From the NCBI GenBank assembly GCA_964640725.1, contig CAZXIJ010000024.1, positions 1-64,000 on the forward strand: a DNA stretch of 64,000 nucleotides. Reading direction: 5' to 3'. Made by a program: the position numbers and the translations under genes. Below, piece by piece: positions 1-6,139 of the stretch (positions within the stretch are counted from its first letter, which is position 1; each line of letters begins with the position of its first letter). The notes beneath the pieces are model-generated. The model had not been told where the DNA came from. It made no database searches and was given only the letters and a program-made list of their open reading frames with translations. Source of the DNA: CALHVX01 sp964640725 (GTDB lineage Bacteria > Pseudomonadota > Gammaproteobacteria > Pseudomonadales > Azotimanducaceae).

Positions 1-629
1 TCCAGGTCCCGCAGCACCTTGGAGCTTTCCACCACGCAGACCGCGTGGACTTTCGTATCGAGCGTTGCCGCGGCGCTGGCGGCAGCAGCCAGCACGGCCC
101 GGTTCAGGCGCTCGTGCTGGGCATCGTCCTTGCGCAGGTCAATGGTCGCCAGCACCGGCCCGATCTTGCCGCGCCGTTTGCGAGGCGGTTTGCTTTGCGC
201 GAACCAGATCGGCACCTGCGCCTGTTCCAGCAGCCCCCAATCCAGGGGCGTGTGCAGAAACCGTCCGTTTGCCGGGTGGGACGTCTTGACGATCAGATCG
301 GCGCTGTCCCGGGTCACATGCTTGGCGACCCAGTCATCGATGGCGTTGGTCCAGACGACCCGCTGGCGAACCGGGTGGTTGAAGACCCGGTCATTCAGAC
401 GATCGTCGTCCTGCAGCAGCGCGCGCAGCCAGATTTTGCGATCGTCCAGCATGGCCTTTTTCAGCATCGCTCGGGTTTGCTTGTCGACGTCTCGATGATC
501 CGCGATCGGGTCCCAGCAAAAGCTCGCCAGGGTCAGCGCGCGGTCCTCGGCCGCTGCGAGACGCAGGGACAGTTCCAGCGCGCTCTGCGGGTGCTTGGGC
601 TTGTCGAGAATCGTGAAGATGCGTTTCAT
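1..629 (-). CDS. UspE-like tandem universal stress protein, partial (3' end outside window)
   Basis: The frame is open from ATG at 629 to the left edge (209 codons) with no stop, so the C-terminus is missing. The N-terminus (MKRIFTILDKPKHPQ, followed by a helix ALELSLRLAAAEDRALTL) and a second alpha/beta unit starting near residue 155 (IGPVLATIDL) fit the two-domain UspE architecture of about 300 residues, cytoplasmic stress proteins that bind small ligands. GGAG lies about 10 bases before the start. The start overlaps the stop of the upstream receiver gene as ATGA, so the two are translationally coupled. It is probably under the same control as the FixL/FixJ pair upstream. The family assignment is fairly secure; the ligand and role are unknown. 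Confidence 0.75.
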   Translation of the reverse strand, partial: MKRIFTILDKPKHPQSALELSLRLAAAEDRALTLASFCWDPIADHRDVDKQTRAMLKKAMLDDRKIWLRALLQDDDRLNDRVFNHPVRQRVVWTNAIDDWVAKHVTRDSADLIVKTSHPANGRFLHTPLDWGLLEQAQVPIWFAQSKPPRKRRGKIGPVLATIDLRKDDAQHERLNRAVLAAAASAAATLDTKVHAVCVVESSKVLRDL

Positions 630-1033
630 TTTTGGGGAAGCTCCTGGTGTGCGAGGCTGGCCTCGACGAATTGCTCAATAGCGCCGGTCTGCAGCAAGGG
701 TTTGAAAAAGATGTGCTCGATGCCGGCGCGGTTCGCTTCCCGCTGCAGCTGGTGCTCGTGCCGCGACAGCGTCAGCGCAAAGGCGCAGCCCGGGCTGCGG
801 CTCTGGATCCACTCGTACAGGGCAACGCCGCGACCATCCCGCAGAGCGCCGGCACAGAGCACAGCGAAGGGGGGCGTGACCGGCCAGTGCCGGCGAAAGC
901 TCTGCGCGCCGTCGAGACCGAGAACAGGAAGGTCCATCAGCCCCAGCAGACCGCCCAGGCTGTCCCGGATTGCGGGGTCGGGATCGATGACGTAAACCCT
1001 GGGAGACGGGGACAGCTGGGAACCGGTGCTCAT
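626..1033 (-). CDS. Degenerate single-domain response-regulator receiver
   Basis: This 135-residue protein has the receiver fold pattern: RVYVIDPDPAIRDSL at residues 12-26 resembles the acidic pocket strand of FixJ-type receivers, and FFKP near residue 111 keeps the conserved Lys. At the expected phospho-acceptor position the sequence reads AVLCAG, with Cys60 where Asp should be, so ordinary phosphorylation looks impossible. There is no output domain. It lies 75 bases downstream of fixJ on the same strand and overlaps the UspE-like gene by 4 bases (ATGA). It may be a phosphorylation-independent protein-interaction module, or a redox/NO-sensitive one given the Cys; that role is inference. Confidence 0.7.
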   Translation of the reverse strand: MSTGSQLSPSPRVYVIDPDPAIRDSLGGLLGLMDLPVLGLDGAQSFRRHWPVTPPFAVLCAGALRDGRGVALYEWIQSRSPGCAFALTLSRHEHQLQREANRAGIEHIFFKPLLQTGAIEQFVEASLAHQELPQK

Positions 1034-1108
1034 GGGGCTCAGCTTAGGGACAGCTGGCCGCCGCGAGCTATGCGTGGATTCCCTTACCCGGCAGGCAGGG
1101 CGGGCCGA

Positions 1109-1726
1109 TCAATCCTCGCTGTTCTCCAGCGCCAGCTTCAGGCGCACCAGATCGGCGAGGGTTTTCGATTGTGTCTTGCGCATGACCTGGCTGCGATGAA
1201 TTTCGACGGTGCGCTCGCTGATCTCCAGGTCCAGGGCGATGACCTTGTTGGCTTGCCCGGCGGCGACGCGCTCGAACACCTGCTGTTCCCGGGGGGTCAG
1301 CGCGCCGATGCGTTCCCGGGTGTTGGCCTGCTCGGCCGTGCGGCGCTGCTGGGCGTTGTCGACCACCAGCGCTTCGTTAATCCGATCCAGCAGCTCCTGG
1401 TCCCGGAACGGCTTGCGAATGAAATCGATGGCCCCGCGACGCATGGCCTCGACCGCCATGGGCACGTCGCCGTGGCCGGTAATAAAGATGATGGGCAGCG
1501 GCGAGTTCCGTTCGTCCAGGGCGCGCTGCAGGTCGAGACCGCTCATGCCCGGCATGCGGATATCCAGCACCAGCACGCCGTGAGCGGCATCGGCCCGGGC
1601 ATCCAGGAACGCGGTGGCGCTGTCATAGGCTTCGAAGGGAATGTCCACGGAATCCAGCAGCATGCCTATGGCGTCCCGCACGGGCTCGTCGTCGTCGACG
1701 ACGTAGACCAGTTGAGCATCACTCAT
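1109..1726 (-). CDS. fixJ: FixJ-family two-component response regulator
   Basis: This 205-residue DNA-binding regulator is the likely partner of the FixL-like kinase upstream. The receiver covers residues 4-120, with acidic pocket D11-D13, phospho-acceptor Asp55 in LVLDIRMPGMSG, and Lys105 in FIRKPF. The LuxR/FixJ helix-turn-helix is near residues 140-200 (LTPREQQVFERVAAG, ISERTVEIHR). An in-frame ATG ten codons earlier (1756) exists, but the start at 1726 aligns with family N-termini and overlaps the kinase stop by 8 bases, indicating translational coupling. Its targets may include the flanking Usp and cytochrome genes; no binding site has been proven here. Confidence 0.9.
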   Translation of the reverse strand: MSDAQLVYVVDDDEPVRDAIGMLLDSVDIPFEAYDSATAFLDARADAAHGVLVLDIRMPGMSGLDLQRALDERNSPLPIIFITGHGDVPMAVEAMRRGAIDFIRKPFRDQELLDRINEALVVDNAQQRRTAEQANTRERIGALTPREQQVFERVAAGQANKVIALDLEISERTVEIHRSQVMRKTQSKTLADLVRLKLALENSED

Positions 1727-2846
1727 CGGTTTCCTCCAGCGGCAGGCGCAGCTCAAAGGTGCAGCCAGGACCCGGATTGTTGCTGAATTCCAGGGTGCCG
1801 CGATGGGCCTCGGCGATGGAGCGACAGATGGATAGGCCCATGCCCATGCCCTGACTTTTGGTGCTGTGAAACGCCTCGAACACGGATTCGGTGTGCTCGG
1901 TCGGGATGCCTGGACCGCTGTCCCTGACGCGAACGACAGCTTCCTCCTGTTCCCTGATCAGATCGATGTAGACCAGCGCACCGTTCTTCAGGCCGTCATC
2001 GTACATGGCATCGATGGCGTTGCGGATCAGGTTGATGATCACCTGCTGAATCTGCACCGGGTCGCAGTGGCAGTGCACGGGTTCTGGCCAGCTGAACACG
2101 AGTTCGATGCTGTGCAGCTTGGCGTCTGGCGCGGCCAGCTGGGACAGCTCGCGCAGCAGGGTGCCAAGGTCCGTGAACTCCCGCTGCCCGTCCTCATTGC
2201 GCACAAAGCGTTGAATGCGCTCGATGACGGCGCCGGCGCGCAGGGCTTGCTGGTTGAGCTTGGTGAGGGCCGCCGACAGCTTGTCGCGCTTCAGCTGCGG
2301 CTGGTCGAGCAACCGCTGGCAAGATTGGGCGTACATGGCAATGGCGGTCAGAGGCTGGTTGATCTCGTGGGCGATGCTGGCCGTCATCTCTCCCATGGTG
2401 CTCAGCCGGCCAACCTGGGCGAGCCGCTCGCGCTGCTCGGCAATGCGCGCCATGGCCGCTTTCTGCTCGGTCAGGTCGCGCACCACGCCAGCGAAAAAGT
2501 GCGCGTCGCCGCCGTGAATCTCGTTGATGGCGAGCGAGATTGGAAACACCGTGCCGTCGATCTTTTGCGCGGTCAGCTCGCGGCCGATGCCGATGATTTT
2601 GGCCTCGCCGGTACTGATGTAGTGGCGGATAAAGTTCTGGTGGCTCGAGCGGTGCGGCTCGGGCATCAGCATGCCAACGGGTTGCCCGAGCAGAGCGCTG
2701 CTGTCATAACCAAACAGGCGCGTCGTCGCCTCGTTGACGGAGTGAATGAAGCCCTGCACGTCGATGATGATGATGGCATCGACGGCGGCGTCGAGAATCT
2801 CTAGGGCGTTTTCCTGCAGCCATCTGCTGCCATCGCTGGGCGGCAT
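1719..2846 (-). CDS. fixL: FixL-like PAS sensor histidine kinase (probable haem PAS)
   Basis: A soluble 375-residue kinase with no membrane segment. A PAS domain (about residues 12-130) is followed by HisKA with His160 in SIAHEINQPLTA, then HATPase_c with an N box (QVIINLIRNAIDAM), DSGPGIP and GMGMGLSI. Aligned by eye to Bradyrhizobium FixL, His69 (RSSHQNF) falls on the proximal haem ligand and Arg89 (IIGIGRE) on the distal Arg that stabilises bound O2; the residue matching the second Arg of that pocket is His. This makes an oxygen-sensing haem PAS likely. The ATG at 2846 has AGGA upstream; an earlier in-frame ATG at 2891 lies in the promoter region and is less likely. It forms an operon with fixJ. 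Confidence 0.88.
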   Translation of the reverse strand: MPPSDGSRWLQENALEILDAAVDAIIIIDVQGFIHSVNEATTRLFGYDSSALLGQPVGMLMPEPHRSSHQNFIRHYISTGEAKIIGIGRELTAQKIDGTVFPISLAINEIHGGDAHFFAGVVRDLTEQKAAMARIAEQRERLAQVGRLSTMGEMTASIAHEINQPLTAIAMYAQSCQRLLDQPQLKRDKLSAALTKLNQQALRAGAVIERIQRFVRNEDGQREFTDLGTLLRELSQLAAPDAKLHSIELVFSWPEPVHCHCDPVQIQQVIINLIRNAIDAMYDDGLKNGALVYIDLIREQEEAVVRVRDSGPGIPTEHTESVFEAFHSTKSQGMGMGLSICRSIAEAHRGTLEFSNNPGPGCTFELRLPLEETDE

Positions 2847-2922
2847 GGAATGCGGTTCCTTTCGGAAGAGCGTGCGGCGCAAACATAGCATGAAAGCTCA
2901 AAGCACCGGCCCCGGAAAGGCT

Positions 2923-2935
2923 AGGGGTTTCCCCT
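2923..2935. promoter_or_regulatory. Palindromic G4-T3-C4 box in divergent fixL/uspA promoter
   Basis: The 13-base perfect palindrome AGGGGTTTCCCCT sits in the 177-base divergent region between fixL and the first uspA. A possible -10 (TATACC, 2957-2962) places the box centre near -40, a position typical for activators of the FixJ/LuxR class. A close relative occurs at 5088-5101 before the second uspA module. The shared motif is seen directly; that FixJ or another regulator binds it is inference. Confidence 0.4.
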
Positions 2936-3023
2936 GATACGGCTTCTGCAAGCGCGTATACCGGCCTTTGGCGGCAGCCCCTACGCTGATGGCTGTTGAG
3001 TCAACCAACCAAGGGAGTCCACC

Positions 3024-3470
3024 GTGCCCTATCACCACGTACTGGTCGCGATCGATATGACCGACGAAGCCGACGAAGTGCTGACGGCTGCCAGGCAAGC
3101 AGCCGATCGTTTCGGCAGCCAGCTGTCGGCGATTTCTGTCGTACGGCCTCTGTCTGGCGTCTACGGTTTTGACATGGCGCCGGTCAGCCAGGGCACCGTG
3201 CCCTTTGAGCAGGCGGCACAGGACCAGGCCCGGGAGAAGCTCGAGGCCTTTGGCGGGATCTACGGCATCGAGAAAGCCGATCAGCACGTCATTGTTGGCG
3301 GTCCTGCGCACGAGATTCGCCAGATGGCGACGGAAGTTGGTGCCGACCTGATCGTGATCGGTACCCATGGCCGGCAGGGTCTGGGGCTGCTGCTGGGCTC
3401 CACGGCCAACGCAGTGCTGAACGGCGTAGCCTGCGACGTGCTGGTGGTGCGCATCACTGACGAAAGCTAG
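3024..3470 (+). CDS. UspA-family universal stress protein (module copy 1)
   Basis: A single-domain Usp of 148 residues starting with GTG at 3024 (GGGAG upstream). The N-terminal strand is HHVLVAIDMT, and the C-terminal nucleotide-binding signature G-2X-G-9X-GS/T is present as GTHGRQGLGLLLGSTANAV, so ATP binding is expected. It is clearly paralogous to the protein at 5235-5684 along its whole length, including VRPL(S/A)GVYG. A lipoprotein cytochrome c gene follows after 14 bases, forming a two-gene module that is repeated 2 kb downstream. It is divergent from fixL, which suggests oxygen-linked expression. Confidence 0.92.
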   Translation: MPYHHVLVAIDMTDEADEVLTAARQAADRFGSQLSAISVVRPLSGVYGFDMAPVSQGTVPFEQAAQDQAREKLEAFGGIYGIEKADQHVIVGGPAHEIRQMATEVGADLIVIGTHGRQGLGLLLGSTANAVLNGVACDVLVVRITDES

Positions 3471-3484
3471 CCGGAGCCGTCGCG

Positions 3485-3892
3485 GTGCCGGTCCGTGCAG
3501 TTCTTTTGCTGCCCCTGCTGTTGGCAGGCTGCGGTTCGGAATCCCGGGGCTTTGTGCTGCCCCCTGGCGACGTTGCCGCCGGGCGCGACGCGTTAGTGGC
3601 CAATGGCTGCCTGCAGTGCCACTTTGTCGATAGCGGCCAGATGCCGCTGCCGACCACAGGCTCTGAGGAAAGCGCGATTCGTTTGGGCGGTCCGGGCAGC
3701 CGGGTGCGAACCTACGGCGAGCTGGTGACGGCCATCATCCATCCGAGCGAGTCCACCGATGCAGCGGCGGTTGCCATGCCGGACTTTAACGAGCAGTTGA
3801 GCGTGCGCGAGCTGGTCGACATCACCACCTTTCTGCGCAGCACCTACGGCGTCTGGGCGCCGCACTACTACCCGCACTTTCCGCCGGAATAG
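3485..3892 (+). CDS. Lipoprotein c-type cytochrome (module copy 1)
   Basis: A 135-residue monohaem cytochrome starting with GTG at 3485. The signal peptide ends in a lipobox (LLLAGC, Cys16), so it should be anchored to a membrane facing the periplasm. The haem motif is CLQCH (about residues 42-46), and the likely axial Met lies in AMPDFNEQL. It shares SRGF-LPPGD, TYGELVTAIIHP and a C-terminal Y-V-P-YYP pattern with the paralogue at 5674-6132, and belongs to small class I-like cytochromes whose partner is not evident. A weak hairpin (3898-3914, no T-run) follows. The redox partner is unknown. Confidence 0.85.
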   Translation: MPVRAVLLLPLLLAGCGSESRGFVLPPGDVAAGRDALVANGCLQCHFVDSGQMPLPTTGSEESAIRLGGPGSRVRTYGELVTAIIHPSESTDAAAVAMPDFNEQLSVRELVDITTFLRSTYGVWAPHYYPHFPPE

Positions 3893-3946
3893 CTGGGCCT
3901 GAAGGTTTTTCAGGGCTCGCTTAAACGCGGGTCGCAAGGTTGGCTG

Positions 3947-4384
3947 TCAGCAACGCAGCTGGCGCCGGAAGTAGGTCATGCCCGGCCCCAGGGCCTGCCG
4001 CCAACCCTGCTCAACCCCGGCGTTAAAGGCCGGATCGTGGGCAGCGACGGTGTCGATCAGCGCCTGCAGCCACCGCTCGAACATCGCGTCGCTGGCGCCC
4101 ACCTGGCGATGCCGCTCCGCCAGCCGCTCCAGCTCGGCGTTGGGCTCGTCCAGCAGATAGAACGCCACCAGCTGATACAGGGACATACGCATCATGCGCG
4201 ATTGCTGCGGGATGTCTGTACCGGCAAAGAGCCGGGCGATGTCCGGATCTTTCAGAAAGCGCTGGTAAAAGTCGTCAAAAAAAAGAGCCGCCTCAGGGCC
4301 GATGGGGATGCCGGTGCCAAACAGCCGCTCATAGCTGGCTTCGAAGCTGGGGTTGGCGACCGGCGCCTTGGCAGAGCTGCTCAA
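3947..4384 (-). CDS. Single-domain globin
   Basis: A 145-residue haem globin. The start is probably TTG at 4384, which overlaps the upstream cytochrome stop as TTGA; no ATG fits the conserved N-terminus (NPSFEASYERLF). Helix patterns match the bacterial globin family: FFDDFYQRFL (B helix, Tyr40), IPQQSRMMRMSLYQL (E region), and LAERHRQVG with His92 as the probable proximal haem ligand, then WLQALIDTV and GWRQALGPGM. It may bind O2 or NO. Coupling to a cytochrome c lipoprotein and proximity to a FixL-like sensor suggest an oxygen or nitrosative stress role, which is inference. Confidence 0.8.
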   Translation of the reverse strand: MSSSAKAPVANPSFEASYERLFGTGIPIGPEAALFFDDFYQRFLKDPDIARLFAGTDIPQQSRMMRMSLYQLVAFYLLDEPNAELERLAERHRQVGASDAMFERWLQALIDTVAAHDPAFNAGVEQGWRQALGPGMTYFRRQLRC

Positions 4385-5004
4385 GGTTGATTCGCTCCGG
4401 GGCGCTCCGCCGGCCGGTACACCCCCTCGGGCTGGTTGCTCTGATCGAACAGGTAGACACCGATGCGCACGTAAGGCGACGCCGTGGCCGTGCCCGGCGC
4501 GACGGCGGCCGGGACCTTGCGGCGGACCGGGCGCTGCGACAGCAGGTAGTCTGCAATCAGATACAGGTCCTCCGTCATGAGGTTGCCATAGGCCAGCCAG
4601 GGCATGACCGGGTTCAAGGGCCGCCAGTCCTTGGCGCGGCCGTGACGCAACGCGTCGACCAGAGCGTCCCGCGACCAGCCGCCGATGCCGGTCTCGACAT
4701 CCGGGGTCAGGTTGCCGGGAAACACCACAGCCGGCGATTGCCCGTCGACCCATTCGCTCACGGCGATGCCGATGCGGGATCCTGCAAGGGGAGAACCCTG
4801 TGGTTTGCCGAGCAGCGCGCCGTCCGTATGGCACTGGCCGCAGCCGAGCAGGCCGACCAGGTAAGCGCCGCGATCCAGAGGGTCCGGCCGCATGCCCGGA
4901 CTTTCGCAGGCCGCCAGGGCGGCGGTTGCGGCGATGAGGGCGCAGGCCCAGAGCCTGCGGTGCTTGCGAGGGCCGGGCGAGCCGGATGCAGGGTGGTCGG
5001 TCAC
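4381..5004 (-). CDS. Lipoprotein c-type cytochrome, dehydrogenase-subunit type
   Basis: A 207-residue monohaem cytochrome starting with GTG at 5004, behind a clear GGGAGA ribosome site. The N-terminal hydrophobic segment ends in ALAAC (lipobox Cys33). The haem motif is CGQCH at 55-59, and Met134 (NPVMPW) is the probable sixth ligand. The pattern NLTPD-ETGIGGWS followed by ALRHG resembles the haem domains of cytochrome subunits of sugar/alcohol dehydrogenases. It is upstream of and overlaps the globin gene (TTGA). The frame extends further upstream to 5082 without a ribosome site there. Electron donor and acceptor are unknown. Confidence 0.82.
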   Translation of the reverse strand: MTDHPASGSPGPRKHRRLWACALIAATAALAACESPGMRPDPLDRGAYLVGLLGCGQCHTDGALLGKPQGSPLAGSRIGIAVSEWVDGQSPAVVFPGNLTPDVETGIGGWSRDALVDALRHGRAKDWRPLNPVMPWLAYGNLMTEDLYLIADYLLSQRPVRRKVPAAVAPGTATASPYVRIGVYLFDQSNQPEGVYRPAERPGANQP

Positions 5005-5087
5005 GATCTTTCTCCCGATAGCGCGGTGGCAGAGCCTGATCTGAACAGTGCCGCCGAGCCTACGGGGCGGACCGCGGCGCACGCTAT

Positions 5088-5101
5088 AGGGGTTTTCCCG
5101 G
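5088..5101. promoter_or_regulatory. G4-T4-C3 box in divergent cytochrome/uspA promoter
   Basis: AGGGGTTTTCCCGG in the 230-base region between the cytochrome c gene (start 5004) and the second uspA (start 5235). It resembles the palindrome at 2923-2935 ahead of the first module, including a preceding CTA. No convincing -10 could be placed at a fixed distance on either strand. The rest of the 230-base region showed no other structure. Confidence 0.35.
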
Positions 5102-5234
5102 GTGTGAGCGCCCGCGACGGCGCGCTGCCAGCTACGGGATATCCGCAGTTGGCTGCGGCGATTGCGAATGGGCGCGCACCGGCTCCGGCCGTAGATTGGC
5201 GGTGCCTGGCCGCTGGCCGCCCAAGGAACTGCCC

Positions 5235-5684
5235 ATGAGCTACAACAACATTCTTGTTGCCGTTGACCTGACCCAGGAAGCGGACCAGGTGCTGGCCGCG
5301 GCGCAGCAGACCGCGCAGCGTTGCGACGGCAAGCTGTCCTGTGTCTCTGTCATCCGGCCCCTGGCTGGCGTGTACGGCGGGGTGGACATGGCGGTCGTTG
5401 CCCAGCGAACCCTGGCCTTTGAGCAGGAAGCCATTGCGCAGGCGCGCGACAAGCTCGCAGCCCTCTGCACGGGCTACGACATCGATCCGGCAGAGCAGTT
5501 CGTGCTGCTGGGCAGCCCGGCGTTCGAGATCCGCCGTCTGGCGCAGGATCTGGACGTCGGCCTCATTGTGATCGGCACCCACGGCCGGCACGGTCTCGGC
5601 CGACTGCTGGGCTCAACGGCGAACGCGGTTCTGCACGGCGTTGGCTGCGACGTACTCGTTATCAGGATTGACCATGAAGACTAG
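5235..5684 (+). CDS. UspA-family universal stress protein (module copy 2)
   Basis: A 149-residue single-domain Usp. The ATG at 5235 is preceded by AAGGAA; an earlier in-frame start at 5196 would add a stretch absent from the paralogue. The ATP-binding signature is GTHGRHGLGRLLGSTANAV. It aligns with the Usp at 3024-3470 without major gaps, so the two are duplicates. Its end overlaps the next cytochrome gene by 11 bases, a tighter coupling than in copy 1. Confidence 0.92.
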   Translation: MSYNNILVAVDLTQEADQVLAAAQQTAQRCDGKLSCVSVIRPLAGVYGGVDMAVVAQRTLAFEQEAIAQARDKLAALCTGYDIDPAEQFVLLGSPAFEIRRLAQDLDVGLIVIGTHGRHGLGRLLGSTANAVLHGVGCDVLVIRIDHED

Positions 5685-6132
5685 CCACCGTTCTCTGTCT
5701 TTCGCGGTTGCCGTGCTGGCTGCCGCCCTGCTCGCTGGCTGTGATCGGCAGAGTCGGGGTTTTGCCTTGCCGCCCGGCGATAGCGAGCGCGGGCAGGCGG
5801 TGTTTGCGGAGCTGGGGTGCCATCACTGTCACGTGGTGACAGAACAGGTGGCCAAGGCCGCAGACAGTCCCTATCCGGAAGTGACCGTCCGCCTTGGCGG
5901 GACCGTGAGCCGCGTCAAGACCTACGGCGAACTGGTCACAGCGATTATCCATCCGCAAAAGTCCCTCGCCCGGGGTCACTCGCCGCAGCTCCTGGACGAA
6001 GCAGGGGGGTCGAAGATGCCTGACTTCAACGCCCGCATGACCGTGCAGGAGCTGGTGGATTTGACGACCTTTCTGCAGGGCCAGTACAGCGTTTACGTGC
6101 CGGAGTACTACCCGTACATCGCGATTCCCTAG
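5674..6132 (+). CDS. Lipoprotein c-type cytochrome (module copy 2)
   Basis: A 152-residue monohaem cytochrome with ATG at 5674 inside the end of uspA. The signal peptide ends in the lipobox LLAGC (Cys22). The haem motif is CHHCH, unusual in having a His in the X positions, and the probable axial Met is in KMPDFNARM. It carries an insert relative to copy 1 between the two haem ligands (SLARGHSPQLLDEAGG). It is a paralogue of the protein at 3485-3892. The gene ends 7 bases from the convergent recG stop. Confidence 0.87.
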   Translation: MKTSHRSLSFAVAVLAAALLAGCDRQSRGFALPPGDSERGQAVFAELGCHHCHVVTEQVAKAADSPYPEVTVRLGGTVSRVKTYGELVTAIIHPQKSLARGHSPQLLDEAGGSKMPDFNARMTVQELVDLTTFLQGQYSVYVPEYYPYIAIP

Positions 6133-6139
6133 GCCCGCG

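Noticed and set aside
2997..3008. TTGA-TCAA palindrome before the first uspA as an FNR/FixK box
   Set aside because: The half-sites are separated by only one base (GTTGAGTCAAC); an FNR box needs four to six bases between them.
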